Position numbers and translations under genes: made by a program. A DNA stretch of 64,000 nt from Epilithonimonas vandammei (GTDB lineage Bacteria; Bacteroidota; Bacteroidia; Flavobacteriales; Weeksellaceae). Under the pieces are notes generated by a model, which saw nothing but the letters and a program-made list of their open reading frames with translations, ran no database searches and was not told where the DNA came from. Within the stretch, counting starts at the first letter, position 1, and the number at the start of each line of letters is the position of its first letter. The stretch spans positions 1,240,001 to 1,304,000 of the forward strand of contig NZ_CP034161.1 of the NCBI RefSeq assembly GCF_003860525.1, read 5' to 3'. Positions 1 through 10,090 of this stretch are shown in pieces.

Positions 1-1
1 T

Positions 2-2290
2 GACGTTCACCATACGCACTACGGACGTATCTGTCCGATTGAAACGCCGGAAGGACCAAACATCGGTTTGATCTCTTCTCTTGGGATGTATGCGAAAATC
101 AACAACCTTGGTTTCATCGAAACACCTTATAGAAAAGTAGAGGATGGAAAAGTAGATCTTCAGGCTAAGCCAATTTATCTTAATGCAGAGGATGAAGAAA
201 ACCGAGTAATTGCTCAGGCTAACGTTGCTTTGAGTGATGATGGTAACTTCGAAACGGATAGAATTATCGCTCGTTTGGATGGTGACTATCCTGTAGTAGA
301 GCCTCAGCAAGTAGATTTGATTGACGTTGCGCCAAACCAGATTTCCGGTATTTCCGCTTCATTGATTCCTTTCTTGGAACACGATGATGCGAACCGTGCT
401 TTGATGGGATCCAACATGATGCGTCAGGCCGTTCCATTATTGAAGCCCCAAGCGCCAATCGTGGGTACAGGTCTGGAAAAGCAAGTTGCGAAAGATTCTA
501 GAATCCTTATCAATGCAGAAGGAAATGGAGTAGTGGAATATGTAGATGCTGAAAGAATTGTTATTAAGTATGAAAGAAGCGAAGAAGATGATTTGGTAAA
601 CTTCGATTCTGCAACTAAGACTTATAAACTGACTAAGTTCAGAAAAACCAACCAGAGTACAACTATTACACTGAGACCTAACGTAAGAGTGGGGGACACA
701 GTGGAAAAAGGTCAGGTTCTTTGTGACGGTTATGCAACTGAAAACGGAGAATTGGCTCTTGGTAGAAACTTGGTGGTTGCCTTCATGCCTTGGAAAGGGT
801 ATAACTTCGAGGATGCGATTGTAATCAATGAAAAAGTAGTTCGTGAGGACTGGTTTACTTCAATCCACGTAGATGAGTATTCTCTTGAAGTTCGTGATAC
901 CAAATTAGGTATGGAAGAACTGACAGCAGATATTCCTAACGTTTCTGAAGAAGCGACTAAAGATCTTGATGAGAACGGTATGATCCGTATCGGAGCAGAA
1001 GTGAAGCCTGGCGATATCCTTATCGGGAAAATCACACCAAAAGGTGAATCTGATCCTACTCCGGAAGAAAAACTTCTTAGAGCGATCTTCGGGGATAAAG
1101 CGGGTGATGTAAAAGATGCTTCTCTTAAAGCAGATTCTTCTCTTAGAGGTGTTGTAATCAATAAAAAATTGTTCTCCAGAAACATCAAGGACAAAAAGAA
1201 AAGAAGCGAAGAGAAAATCAAACTGGAAGAAATCGAAAATACTTATAAAGCTAAGTTCGATGACTTAAGAAACACTTTGATTGACAAACTAAACACGTTG
1301 GTTTCCGGTAAAACGTCTCAAGGGGTGAAAAATGACCTTGAAGAAGAAATGATCGGAAAAGGAACTAAGTTTACTTTGAAGTTGCTTCAGTCTGTTGAGG
1401 ATTATGTAAACATCAGTGGTGCAGACTGGACTGTTGATGCAGATAAGAATGAATTGATCAAGCAATTGATTCACAACTATAAAATTAAATACAATGATCT
1501 TTCCGGGGTTAAAAACCGTGAGAAATTTGCATTATCTATCGGAGACGAGCTTCCGGCTGGTATCATCAAATTAGCTAAAGTTTACATCGCTAAGAAACGT
1601 AAACTGAATGTGGGTGATAAAATGGCTGGTCGTCACGGTAACAAAGGTATTGTGTCAAGAATCGTTCGTGAAGAAGATATGCCGTTCCTAGAGGATGGAA
1701 CACCGGTAGATATCGTATTGAATCCACTTGGGGTACCTTCCCGTATGAATATCGGTCAGATCTACGAAACTGTTCTTGGATGGGCAGGTAAGCAGCTTGG
1801 ACTAAAATTCGCAACACCGATCTTCGATGGAGCAAGTTTAGATCAGATCACAGAATATACAGAACAAGCCGGTCTTCCGAAGTTTGGAAATACTCACCTT
1901 TACGACGGTGGAACAGGGGAGAGATTTACTCAGCCAGCTACTGTTGGTGTGATTTATATGCTGAAGTTAGGACACATGGTAGATGATAAGATGCACGCAC
2001 GTTCTATCGGACCGTACTCATTGATTACGCAGCAGCCATTAGGAGGTAAAGCGCAATTCGGAGGTCAGAGATTCGGAGAGATGGAGGTTTGGGCGCTTGA
2101 AGCATTTGGAGCATCCAATATTCTTAGAGAAATCTTGACTGTGAAGTCGGATGACGTGATTGGTAGAGCAAAAACTTATGAAGCAATTGCCAAAGGTGAA
2201 GCAATGCCAGAACCTGGTATTCCAGAATCTTTCAACGTATTACTTCACGAGTTACAAGGTCTTGGACTTGATGTAAGACTTGAAGAATAA
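2..2290 (+). CDS. rpoB: DNA-directed RNA polymerase subunit beta, C-terminal part (5' end outside window)
   Basis: This is the beta subunit of RNA polymerase, which forms the active site together with beta'. The reading frame is already open at base 2 and reads [20 protein letters not shown], the conserved beta-subunit block just downstream of the rifampicin-resistance cluster, so the N-terminal part and most of that cluster lie upstream of the window. The visible 762 residues include [12 protein letters not shown] (about 1615-1650), which contributes to the catalytic centre, and the C-terminal [21 protein letters not shown] block. The protein ends in DVRLEE. It is followed after 98 bases by rpoC on the same strand, the universal rpoBC order. 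Identification is secure; only the start is missing. Confidence 0.98.
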   Translation, partial: DVHHTHYGRICPIETPEGPNIGLISSLGMYAKINNLGFIETPYRKVEDGKVDLQAKPIYLNAEDEENRVIAQANVALSDDGNFETDRIIARLDGDYPVVEPQQVDLIDVAPNQISGISASLIPFLEHDDANRALMGSNMMRQAVPLLKPQAPIVGTGLEKQVAKDSRILINAEGNGVVEYVDAERIVIKYERSEEDDLVNFDSATKTYKLTKFRKTNQSTTITLRPNVRVGDTVEKGQVLCDGYATENGELALGRNLVVAFMPWKGYNFEDAIVINEKVVREDWFTSIHVDEYSLEVRDTKLGMEELTADIPNVSEEATKDLDENGMIRIGAEVKPGDILIGKITPKGESDPTPEEKLLRAIFGDKAGDVKDASLKADSSLRGVVINKKLFSRNIKDKKKRSEEKIKLEEIENTYKAKFDDLRNTLIDKLNTLVSGKTSQGVKNDLEEEMIGKGTKFTLKLLQSVEDYVNISGADWTVDADKNELIKQLIHNYKIKYNDLSGVKNREKFALSIGDELPAGIIKLAKVYIAKKRKLNVGDKMAGRHGNKGIVSRIVREEDMPFLEDGTPVDIVLNPLGVPSRMNIGQIYETVLGWAGKQLGLKFATPIFDGASLDQITEYTEQAGLPKFGNTHLYDGGTGERFTQPATVGVIYMLKLGHMVDDKMHARSIGPYSLITQQPLGGKAQFGGQRFGEMEVWALEAFGASNILREILTVKSDDVIGRAKTYEAIAKGEAMPEPGIPESFNVLLHELQGLGLDVRLEE

Positions 2291-2334
2291 TTTTAAATTT
2301 TAAATGATGAATTTTAGATGGTCTTAGTTTTTGT

Positions 2335-2387
2335 GCAGTAGCATTTAATCTAAAATCTAAAATCTAAAATCTAAAATCTGATCAAAA
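2335..2387. repeat. ATCTAAA heptad tandem in the rpoB-rpoC spacer
   Basis: The spacer between rpoB and rpoC contains four consecutive copies of the heptamer ATCTAAA, ending about 10 bases before the rpoC ATG. Related 7-base low-complexity tracts with other unit sequences occur in several other spacers of this window. No function is evident; it separates two genes normally co-transcribed. Confidence 0.7.
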
Positions 2388-2388
2388 A

Positions 2389-5300
2389 ATGTCAAATAAA
2401 AATAAAACAAGTCGATTTAATAAAATCACTATTGGTTTGGCTTCACCGGAATCTATTCTTCAGGAATCGAGAGGAGAAGTTCTAAAACCGGAAACGATCA
2501 ACTACCGTACGCACAAGCCGGAAAGAGACGGGTTGTTCTGCGAGAAGATATTTGGTCCTGTAAAAGACTACGAATGTGCTTGTGGAAAATACAAAAGAAT
2601 CCGATACAAAGGAATCGTTTGTGACAGATGTGGGGTAGAAGTTACAGAGAAAAAAGTACGTAGAGAGAGAATCGGACACATCAACCTTGTGGTCCCTGTG
2701 GCTCACATCTGGTATTTCCGTTCTTTACCGAACAAAATTGGTTATCTTTTAGGTATTCCTTCCAAGAAATTGGATATGATTATCTATTACGAAAGATATG
2801 TAGTGATCCAGCAGGGTATTGCCAAGAAAGCTGATGGCTCTGATTTCGATGATAAGGAATTCTTGACTGAAGAAGAATATCTGGATGTTTTGGAAACACT
2901 TCCTATCGAGAATCAATATCTTGATGACTCTGACCCGAATAAATTCGTAGCGAAAATGGGAGCAGAAGCTGTCGAGGAATTGCTGAAAAGAATCGACCTA
3001 GATTCTTTGTCATTCGACCTAAGACACAAAGCTCACAACGAATCTTCTAAACAAAGAAGAACTGAAGCGCTTAAGAGATTGAACGTTGTAGAAGCACTTA
3101 GAGCTGCCAATACAAGAATGATCAATAAGCCTGAGTGGATGATTATGAGAGTTCTTCCGATCATTCCACCGGAATTGAGACCATTGGTTCCATTGGATGG
3201 AGGACGTTTTGCAACGTCGGATCTTAATGATCTTTACAGAAGGGTTATCATCAGAAACAACCGTCTTAAGAGACTATTGGAGATCAAAGCTCCGGAAGTA
3301 ATCTTGAGAAACGAGAAGCGTATGCTTCAGGAATCGGTAGATTCATTATTCGATAATACAAGAAAATCTTCTGCTGTTAAGTCGGAATCCAACAGACCAT
3401 TGAAATCCCTTTCTGATTCATTGAAAGGTAAACAAGGTCGTTTCCGTCAGAACTTATTAGGAAAAAGGGTAGATTACTCTGCACGTTCGGTTATCGTCGT
3501 AGGACCTAGCCTTCAGTTGCACGAGTGTGGTCTTCCAAAAGATATGGCTGCAGAGCTTTACAAACCGTTTATCATTAGAAAACTAATCGAAAGAGGAATT
3601 GTAAAAACCGTAAAATCAGCTAAGAGAATCATCGACAGAAAAGAGCCTGTAGTTTATGATATCCTTGAAAATGTGATGAAAGGTCACCCAGTTCTTTTGA
3701 ACAGAGCACCTACGCTTCACAGATTGGGTATCCAAGCATTCCAGCCGAAAATGATCGAAGGTAAAGCGATTCAGCTTCACCCATTGGTAACGACGGCTTT
3801 CAACGCCGATTTCGATGGTGACCAGATGGCGGTACACTTGCCACTTGGACCAGAAGCAATCTTGGAAGCTCAGTTATTGATGCTAGGTTCACAAAATATC
3901 CTAAACCCTGCGAATGGTTCACCAATTACGGTACCTTCTCAGGACATGGTTTTGGGTCTTTATTTTATGACCAAAGAAGCGCATTCTACCGATGATTATA
4001 AAGTAAAAGGAGAAGGCCTAGCTTTCTATTCTCCAGAAGAAGTGGAAATTGCTTATGCTGAAGGACAAGTGTCTCTTAACGCTAAAGTAAGATGTCGTCT
4101 TCCTATCAAAGAGAATGGAGAGATTGTTACAAGATTAACAAACACAACTGTTGGTAGAATCCTTTTCAACCAGATTGTACCGAAAGAAGTGGGTTATATC
4201 GATGAATTATTGACTAAGAAATCTCTTAGAAATGTTATCGGTCAGATCCTTGCAGACACGGATTTCCCAACTACGGTTAAGTTCTTGGATGATATGAAAA
4301 ACCTCGGATACTCTAATGCATTCAAAGGAGGTCTTTCATTTAGTCTAGGAGATATCGTGATTCCAGCGGAAAAGAAAACCATGGTTGCTGCGGCTGTAGA
4401 ATCGGTAGACGAGATCAAGGCTAACTATAACATGGGTCTTATCACTGATACAGAGCGTTATAACCAGGTAATCGACGTTTGGACCAATACCAACGCCGGT
4501 CTTACCGAAATGATTATGAGCAGAATGAAGTCTGACCAAGGCGGATTCAACTCTGTATTTATGATGCTTGATTCTGGTGCGAGAGGTTCTAAGGAGCAGA
4601 TCCGTCAGTTGTCTGGTATGAGAGGTTTGATGGCAAAACCACAAAAAGCTGGTTCTGTTGGAGCAGAGATTATCGAAAACCCAATTGTGGCTAACTTCAA
4701 AGAAGGTCTATCCATCTTAGAATACTTTATCTCTACCCACGGTGCTCGTAAAGGTCTTGCGGATACCGCTCTTAAAACTGCCGATGCTGGTTACCTAACC
4801 AGAAGATTGGTAGACGTTGCACAAGACGTTATTATTACTGAGAACGATTGTGGAACTTTGAGAGGTACAGAAATTACTGCACTTAAGAAAAATGATGATA
4901 TTGTAGAAAAAATCTCTGACAGAATTCTTGGTAGAGTATCTCTTCATAATATTTACCACCCAGAAACGGATGAATTATTGGCAAACGCTGATGAATTAAT
5001 CGTGGAAGCGGTGGCTAAGCAAATCGAGGAAGCAGGAATCGAGGCTGTAGAAGTTCGTTCTCCACTAACTTGTGAAGCTAAAAAAGGTATCTGTGCGAAG
5101 TGTTACGGACGTAACCTTGCAACAGGTAAAGGCATCCATATGGGAGAAGCTGTGGGTGTAATCGCAGCGCAGTCTATTGGGGAGCCAGGAACTCAGTTAA
5201 CACTGAGAACTTTCCACCAAGGGGGTACTGCTGGTAACATCTCAGAAAATCCAAGTATCGTTGCAAAACGTGACGGTATTGTGGAGATGGATGAGGTTAG

Positions 5301-6654
5301 AACAATTAAGTCTGAAGATGAAGAAGGAAACTCAGCGGACATCGTTGTATCCCGTTCAACAGAATTCAGATTGGTTACAGATAACGAAGCTAGAACACCA
5401 ATCATGGTTGCTAACGTTCCTTACGGTTCGGTTCTATCTGTAAAACCAGGCGATAAAGTGAAAAAAGGAGACCTTATCGCAAGATGGGATCCATATAACG
5501 CGGTTATCATTGCGGAAACTGCGGGTAAAGTAGAGTACGAAGACATCATCCAAGGGGTTTCTTTCCAATTGGAAATCGATGAACAGACTGGTTTCGAAGA
5601 GAAAGTAATTTCTGAATCTAGAAATAAGAAAGCTGTTCCAACATTGAAGGTTGTAGACTCTAAAGGTGTGGAGCAGAAAGCTTATAACTTACCAGTAGGA
5701 GCCCACTTAATGGTCAATGATGGTGAGAAAATTAAGGCTGGTAAAATCTTAATTAAGATCCCAAGAAAATCTGCAAAAGCAGGGGATATCACCGGAGGTC
5801 TTCCGAGAGTAACCGAATTGTTCGAAGCGAGAAATCCTTCTAACCCTGCGGTAGTGACGGAAATTGATGGTGTAGTATCTTACGGTAAAATTAAGAGAGG
5901 TAACCGTGAATTGATCGTGGAAGCTAAAACCGGAGAAATCAAGAAATATCTTGTGAAATTATCTAACCAGATTTTGGTACAAGAAAATGACTTCGTGTAC
6001 GCTGGTGATCCGCTTTCCGATGGTTCTATCACACCAGATGATATCTTGAGAATCAAAGGTCCAACTGCGGTTCAGGAATATTTGGTTAACGAGATTCAGG
6101 AGGTTTACCGTCTTCAAGGGGTAAAAATCGATGACAAACACTTCGAGATCATTGTTCGTCAGATGATGACCAAAGTATCGATTGTGGATGGTGGAGATAC
6201 TCAGTTCCTGGAAGGTGCTTTAGAACATAAATATGATTTCTTGGAAGAGAACAACAGAGTTTTCGGACTTAAAGTGGTTGTAGAACCAGGAGATTCTAAA
6301 GAGTTCAAAGCAGGACAGATGATTACTGCAAGAGAATTGAGAGATGAGAACTCCAAGCTTAAGAGAGAAGACCAGGCATTGGTAGAAGTGAGAGAAGCGC
6401 TTCCTGCAACTGCAACTCCTGTATTACAAGGTATTACAAGAGCAGCATTACAGACCAAGTCATTTATGTCTGCAGCATCGTTCCAGGAAACAACCAAGGT
6501 TCTTAATGAAGCGGCAGTTTCTGGAAAAATCGACTTCCTGAATGGTCTAAAAGAAAACGTAATTGTAGGACACAGAATTCCTGCAGGTACAGGTCTTAAG
6601 GAGTATCAAAACGTTATCGTGGGTTCTAGAAAAGAATTTGAAGATATTAACTAA
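2389..6654 (+). CDS. rpoC: DNA-directed RNA polymerase subunit beta'
   Basis: This is the beta' subunit of RNA polymerase (1421 aa), carrying the catalytic magnesium site. The N-terminal zinc-binding domain has the four cysteines C63, C65, C78 and C81. The invariant NADFDGD active-site loop lies around residue 472. A second cysteine cluster ([11 protein letters not shown]) starts near residue 895, followed by the [16 protein letters not shown] trigger-loop region. Length and domain order match Bacteroidota RpoC. It lies 98 bases downstream of rpoB and is probably co-transcribed with it and with the DUF3467 gene after it. Starting at [12 protein letters not shown] gives the conserved N-terminus. 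Confidence 0.99.
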   Translation: MSNKNKTSRFNKITIGLASPESILQESRGEVLKPETINYRTHKPERDGLFCEKIFGPVKDYECACGKYKRIRYKGIVCDRCGVEVTEKKVRRERIGHINLVVPVAHIWYFRSLPNKIGYLLGIPSKKLDMIIYYERYVVIQQGIAKKADGSDFDDKEFLTEEEYLDVLETLPIENQYLDDSDPNKFVAKMGAEAVEELLKRIDLDSLSFDLRHKAHNESSKQRRTEALKRLNVVEALRAANTRMINKPEWMIMRVLPIIPPELRPLVPLDGGRFATSDLNDLYRRVIIRNNRLKRLLEIKAPEVILRNEKRMLQESVDSLFDNTRKSSAVKSESNRPLKSLSDSLKGKQGRFRQNLLGKRVDYSARSVIVVGPSLQLHECGLPKDMAAELYKPFIIRKLIERGIVKTVKSAKRIIDRKEPVVYDILENVMKGHPVLLNRAPTLHRLGIQAFQPKMIEGKAIQLHPLVTTAFNADFDGDQMAVHLPLGPEAILEAQLLMLGSQNILNPANGSPITVPSQDMVLGLYFMTKEAHSTDDYKVKGEGLAFYSPEEVEIAYAEGQVSLNAKVRCRLPIKENGEIVTRLTNTTVGRILFNQIVPKEVGYIDELLTKKSLRNVIGQILADTDFPTTVKFLDDMKNLGYSNAFKGGLSFSLGDIVIPAEKKTMVAAAVESVDEIKANYNMGLITDTERYNQVIDVWTNTNAGLTEMIMSRMKSDQGGFNSVFMMLDSGARGSKEQIRQLSGMRGLMAKPQKAGSVGAEIIENPIVANFKEGLSILEYFISTHGARKGLADTALKTADAGYLTRRLVDVAQDVIITENDCGTLRGTEITALKKNDDIVEKISDRILGRVSLHNIYHPETDELLANADELIVEAVAKQIEEAGIEAVEVRSPLTCEAKKGICAKCYGRNLATGKGIHMGEAVGVIAAQSIGEPGTQLTLRTFHQGGTAGNISENPSIVAKRDGIVEMDEVRTIKSEDEEGNSADIVVSRSTEFRLVTDNEARTPIMVANVPYGSVLSVKPGDKVKKGDLIARWDPYNAVIIAETAGKVEYEDIIQGVSFQLEIDEQTGFEEKVISESRNKKAVPTLKVVDSKGVEQKAYNLPVGAHLMVNDGEKIKAGKILIKIPRKSAKAGDITGGLPRVTELFEARNPSNPAVVTEIDGVVSYGKIKRGNRELIVEAKTGEIKKYLVKLSNQILVQENDFVYAGDPLSDGSITPDDILRIKGPTAVQEYLVNEIQEVYRLQGVKIDDKHFEIIVRQMMTKVSIVDGGDTQFLEGALEHKYDFLEENNRVFGLKVVVEPGDSKEFKAGQMITARELRDENSKLKREDQALVEVREALPATATPVLQGITRAALQTKSFMSAASFQETTKVLNEAAVSGKIDFLNGLKENVIVGHRIPAGTGLKEYQNVIVGSRKEFEDIN

Positions 6655-6657
6655 TAA

Positions 6658-6752
6658 AGACTTTAGGTAATAGACTGATAGATAATTGATTTTAATTTAA
6701 TAATAATTTCTCTTGTCTATTAGTCTATCATCTATTATCTTGCAATCTGTAA
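6658..6752. repeat. Low-complexity, imperfect inverted TAGTCTATC-type spacer sequence
   Basis: The spacer after rpoC holds AATAGACTGATAGATAATTG and, about 50 bases later, TCTATTAGTCTATCATCTAT, which are imperfect inverse complements of one another. They resemble the heptad-like spacer tracts elsewhere in the window (for example around 43010-43040). There is no clear T-run, so I do not call a terminator. Confidence 0.45.
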
Positions 6753-6771
6753 TTTAAAATATTAAAAAAAC

Positions 6772-7077
6772 ATGGACAACAATCAAAATCAAGATCCAAA
6801 CAACATCAATATCGAGCTTAACGAAATGGTAGCAGCTGGTGTTTATGCTAACTTAGCTTTAGTAAACCACTCACCATCAGAATTCGTGGTAGATTTTATC
6901 CAACTTATGCCAGGCGTTCAGCAGGCTAAAGTTAGATCAAGAGTAATCTTGGCTCCCCTTCATGCGAAAAGAGTTTTGACTGCATTGCAACAAAACATCA
7001 CTAATTACGAGCAACAATTTGGCGAAATTAAAGAAGTTGAGCCTTTCGTATTAGGAGGTAACAACGTTCAAGCTTAA
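6772..7077 (+). CDS. DUF3467 domain protein
   Basis: This 101-residue soluble protein has the family's compact layout, with VYANLALVNHSPSEFVVDF and a conserved KVRSRVILAPLHAKR segment. DUF3467 proteins have no established function; placement directly after rpoC is common in flavobacteria, as here. The gene starts 117 bases after the rpoC stop and is closed by a strong terminator, so it is probably the last gene of the rpo transcript. There is no signal peptide or membrane segment. The family assignment is by recognition of the pattern; any role linked to transcription would be inferred from position only. Confidence 0.85.
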   Translation: MDNNQNQDPNNINIELNEMVAAGVYANLALVNHSPSEFVVDFIQLMPGVQQAKVRSRVILAPLHAKRVLTALQQNITNYEQQFGEIKEVEPFVLGGNNVQA

Positions 7078-7097
7078 GATTTCTTCTTAAATATATC

Positions 7098-7130
7098 AAT
7101 CCCGATTCTTCATTGAGTCGGGATTTTTTA
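7098..7130 (+). terminator. Intrinsic terminator after the rpoBC-DUF3467 transcript
   Basis: AATCCCGA (7098-7105) pairs with TCGGGATT (7118-7125) across a 12-base loop and is followed by a T-run. Confidence 0.85.
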
Positions 7131-7185
7131 TTTAGGTTTAATACTTTATTAACTCAACATTCTTTCAAATAAATAACACAGAGTT

Positions 7186-7193
7186 TACCTTTG
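7186..7193 (+). promoter_or_regulatory. Bacteroidota -7 box (TACCTTTG)
   Basis: TACCTTTG matches the TAnnTTTG consensus and lies 17 bases before the ATG of the phosphodiesterase gene. No convincing -33 element was found. Confidence 0.5.
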
Positions 7194-7210
7194 CCAAAAT
7201 TCAATTCGTC

Positions 7211-8488
7211 ATGAAGAAATCCTTCGCATTTATCCTCATATTTTTATCAATAATAATCTTCGCCCAAAAAGGAATTGTAGATACAGCCCAGGTTGTAATC
7301 CAGAATCGATTTAATAATGCAGAAGCAATGCAGAAACCTTACGTTATTATGATTTCTACAGATGGTTTCAGAAGTGATTATACTAAGAAATATAATGCGG
7401 AGAATCTTCTGAAATATTCAAACCAAGGTGTTCAGGCAAAAGCTATGATTCCAAGTTATCCAAGTATTACTTTCCCAAATCATTGGAGTTTGATTACAGG
7501 ATTATATCCTTCTCATCACGGTTTGATTGATAACTTTTTCTACGATTATAAAAGAAAAGAACCTTACGCAATGAGCAATCGCAAGAATGCAGAGGACGGC
7601 TCTTGGTACGGCGGAGTTCCTTTATGGAGTTTGGCAGAAAAACAAAATATGGTTAGTGCTTCTTTGCAATGGGTAGGTTCTGCCAGTGATGCAGGCGGCA
7701 TTAGACCGACATACTATTATCCTTATCACGAAAAATTTTCGCCTTCAGAAAAAGTCAATAAAGTGATTAATTGGTTGAAGCTTCCGGAAGAGATACGTCC
7801 GCATTTTATCTCTCTATATTTTCCAGAAGTGGATGGTGCCGGACATCATTACGGTCCAGAAGCGAAAGAAACTGAAGCGGCTGTTCATTTGGTTGATGAT
7901 GCGATTGGAGAGTTAGTTCAAAAAGTAGATGATTTAGGTTTGAGGAATGTCAATTTCATTTTTGTTTCAGACCACGGAATGATACAAGTTGATGGTGGAA
8001 ATCCACTCGAGATTCCTGCTATTTTGTTAGATAAGAATAGATTTGATTATTATAATTCTCAGACTTTGTTACGAGTTTATGTTAAAAATCCTAATGAGGT
8101 AAAAGTTGTTTACAAGGAATTGAAAGCCAATAAAACCGACGATTATGAAGTTTATCTGGATAAGAAATTACCGAATTACCTTCATTTCGCTACAAGAGAT
8201 GATAAATATAATAGAATCGGACAAATTATATTAATCCCAAAAGCGCCGAAGATATTCTTAGAAAAAGGAAGAAAAACATCAGTTGGGAAACACGGATACG
8301 ACCCACGAGCTGTCCCAGAAATGAAAGCGACTTTCCTCGCTTGGGGACCAGCGTTCAAGAATGATTTGATAATTGATGAGTTTCACAATATTAATGTTTA
8401 TCCTTTGGTTGCTGACATTCTAGGATTGAAAATCGATGAGAAGATTGATGGGAAATTGAAAGTTTTGAAATCAACGCTAAAAAGGTAA
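7211..8488 (+). CDS. Type I phosphodiesterase/nucleotide pyrophosphatase family (ectonucleotide pyrophosphatase-like) enzyme
   Basis: This is an exported alkaline-phosphatase-superfamily hydrolase of 425 aa. The first 18-19 residues form a signal peptide (MKKSFAFILIF... ending FAQK). The mature enzyme has the metal-binding STDGFRSDY (D51) and the nucleophile region PSITFPNHWSLITG (threonine near residue 87). Further metal ligands are in FPEVDGAGHHYGP and FVSDHGM, and the last histidine is in SVGKHGYDP. Enzymes of this type hydrolyse phosphodiester or pyrophosphate bonds of nucleotides or related substrates in the periplasm; the actual substrate cannot be read from sequence. The gene stands alone between terminators. 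Confidence 0.9.
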   Translation: MKKSFAFILIFLSIIIFAQKGIVDTAQVVIQNRFNNAEAMQKPYVIMISTDGFRSDYTKKYNAENLLKYSNQGVQAKAMIPSYPSITFPNHWSLITGLYPSHHGLIDNFFYDYKRKEPYAMSNRKNAEDGSWYGGVPLWSLAEKQNMVSASLQWVGSASDAGGIRPTYYYPYHEKFSPSEKVNKVINWLKLPEEIRPHFISLYFPEVDGAGHHYGPEAKETEAAVHLVDDAIGELVQKVDDLGLRNVNFIFVSDHGMIQVDGGNPLEIPAILLDKNRFDYYNSQTLLRVYVKNPNEVKVVYKELKANKTDDYEVYLDKKLPNYLHFATRDDKYNRIGQIILIPKAPKIFLEKGRKTSVGKHGYDPRAVPEMKATFLAWGPAFKNDLIIDEFHNINVYPLVADILGLKIDEKIDGKLKVLKSTLKR

Positions 8489-8500
8489 AATAGTCTTAAC

Positions 8501-8540
8501 AAAAAAGAGAGAACATCAGCAGATATCCTCTCTTTGATAT
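8501..8540. terminator. Bidirectional terminator between convergent genes
   Basis: AAAGAGAG (8504-8511) pairs with CTCTCTTT (8528-8535). An A-run on the left gives a T-run for minus-strand transcription from the alcohol dehydrogenase gene. Confidence 0.7.
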
Positions 8541-8555
8541 TTAATTGAATTGAAA

Positions 8556-9620
8556 TTAATTTTTCAGACTCTTCATATCAATCACGAATCTGTATTTCAC
8601 ATCACTTTTCAGCATTCTTTCATAAGCGTGATTAATGTCTTGGATGTTGATAATTTCGATGTCAGAAACGATATTCTTCTCTCCACAGAAATCCAACATC
8701 TCCTGAGTTTCTTTGATGCCTCCAATCAATGAACCTGCCACAGAGCGTCTTTTGGAAATCATCGGCCTTGTACTAACAGCATTATTTTCAAATTCTCCAA
8801 TAAGACCTACCAGGACTAATGTTCCGTCTAGGGTCAAAGTATTCATATAAGGATTGATATCGTGCTCATAAGGAACTGTATCGATAATCAAATCAAACTT
8901 ATTGAAAACAGATTTCATTTGATCCTTGTCTGTGGAGATAACCACGTGGTCTGCACCCAGTTGTTTGGCATCGTCTGTTTTCCCTGGAGTTCTGGAGAAC
9001 AAAGTAACCTCTGCACCCAAACCTTTTGCTAATTTGATTGCCATGTGACCTAAGCCTCCCAAACCTACAACAGCAACTTTAGAGTTCTCTGTCACATTCC
9101 AATGCTTAAGCGGTGACCAAGTCGTGATTCCAGCACAAAGAAGTGGTGCAGCAGCAGCCATATCAAGATTCTCCGGAAGGCTTAACACAAAATGCTCATC
9201 TACAACCACAGACTCAGAGTAACCACCGAATGTTCTGGTTTCTTTAAAGTATTTATCTTTCCCATTGTAAGTTCCAGTGAATCCATTTTCGCAGAATTGT
9301 TCCAAATCCTTTTCACAACTATGACAAGTTCGGCAAGAATCTACCATACAACCTACGGCGACTAGATCTCCAACTTTGAATTTGGTAACATCGCTTCCCA
9401 AACTTTTCACTTTTCCAACAATTTCGTGACCTGGGACAGCCGGATAGACCGTTCCGCCCCAATCGTTTCTTGCGGTATGAAGGTCAGAATGGCAAACGCC
9501 ACAGTAATAGATATCGATTTCGATGTCTTTTGGCTGAACTTCTCTTCTTTCTATGGTTAATAATTCCAGATCATTTTCGGCAGCTTGTGTTCCGAATGCT
9601 TTTATTGTACTTGTTTTCAT
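8556..9620 (-). CDS. Zinc-dependent NAD(P)-linked alcohol dehydrogenase (YahK/cinnamyl alcohol dehydrogenase type)
   Basis: This 354-residue cytosolic medium-chain dehydrogenase probably interconverts alcohols and aldehydes. The catalytic zinc ligands are in YYCGVCHSD (C40) and PGHE (H65, E66), and a structural-zinc cysteine cluster follows in VGCMVDSCRTCHSCEKDLEQFC-type spacing (residues about 108-130). The nucleotide-binding GLGGLGHMA lies near residue 186. The overall pattern is that of the YahK/AdhC group, which often prefers NADPH. It is monocistronic, converges on the phosphodiesterase gene and diverges from the small VanZ-like gene. Substrate range is not inferable. Confidence 0.92.
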   Translation of the reverse strand: MKTSTIKAFGTQAAENDLELLTIERREVQPKDIEIDIYYCGVCHSDLHTARNDWGGTVYPAVPGHEIVGKVKSLGSDVTKFKVGDLVAVGCMVDSCRTCHSCEKDLEQFCENGFTGTYNGKDKYFKETRTFGGYSESVVVDEHFVLSLPENLDMAAAAPLLCAGITTWSPLKHWNVTENSKVAVVGLGGLGHMAIKLAKGLGAEVTLFSRTPGKTDDAKQLGADHVVISTDKDQMKSVFNKFDLIIDTVPYEHDINPYMNTLTLDGTLVLVGLIGEFENNAVSTRPMISKRRSVAGSLIGGIKETQEMLDFCGEKNIVSDIEIINIQDINHAYERMLKSDVKYRFVIDMKSLKN

Positions 9621-9658
9621 TTTTTTTGAATAATTTTATAGGGTCAAATTTATTTTTA

Positions 9659-10090
9659 ATGAGGTTGTTTGTTAATAGGTATTATCCTGTTTTTATTAAT
9701 GTTTATACAATTTGGATTTTATACCTGTTGTTTTTTGCATCTTTTCGATATTCTCCAACGATACTTTTCGAAATAAAAACTGTACCGTTTGAAACAATAA
9801 ATGAATATTCAACAGAAGTAATTAAATGGAATAAATTAGATTTTTTCAAAAATATTTTTGGAAACATCATTCTTTTTATTCCCTACGGTTTTTTAGGCAT
9901 ACTTTACCCAAAATTAAATCAATTCAGATGGATGGTCATCTCTTTTTTTATAATCATAAATATCTTGGAATTTTCTCAGTTCTACTTTAATCGCGGCATG
10001 GCAGATATAGATGATGTGATTCTCAATACGTCTGGTGCAATAATCGGTTTTTTCATCTACAAAAAATGGTTTTTCATCAAGGGCAGATAA
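9659..10090 (+). CDS. VanZ-like membrane protein
   Basis: This is a small integral membrane protein of 143 aa with about four hydrophobic segments and the family signature NIILFIPYGFLGIL together with a C-terminal RGMADIDDVILNTSGAIIG. VanZ-like proteins are widespread, and most lack an assigned function; the name comes from a teicoplanin-resistance locus and does not by itself imply resistance here. I chose the ATG at 9659 (MRLFVNRYYP). The frame stays open further upstream, but that part overlaps the divergent dehydrogenase gene and lacks family similarity. The 3' end overlaps the convergent OmpA-like gene by 14 bases. Confidence 0.8.
   Translation: MRLFVNRYYPVFINVYTIWILYLLFFASFRYSPTILFEIKTVPFETINEYSTEVIKWNKLDFFKNIFGNIILFIPYGFLGILYPKLNQFRWMVISFFIIINILEFSQFYFNRGMADIDDVILNTSGAIIGFFIYKKWFFIKGR

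Noticed and set aside
730-1221. Open frame of 163 codons antisense to rpoB
   Set aside because: It is the complement of conserved rpoB codons, has low-complexity Ser/Phe/Ile composition and no family features.
9470-9658. Upstream extension of the VanZ-like frame
   Set aside because: It overlaps the divergent alcohol dehydrogenase gene and lacks VanZ similarity.
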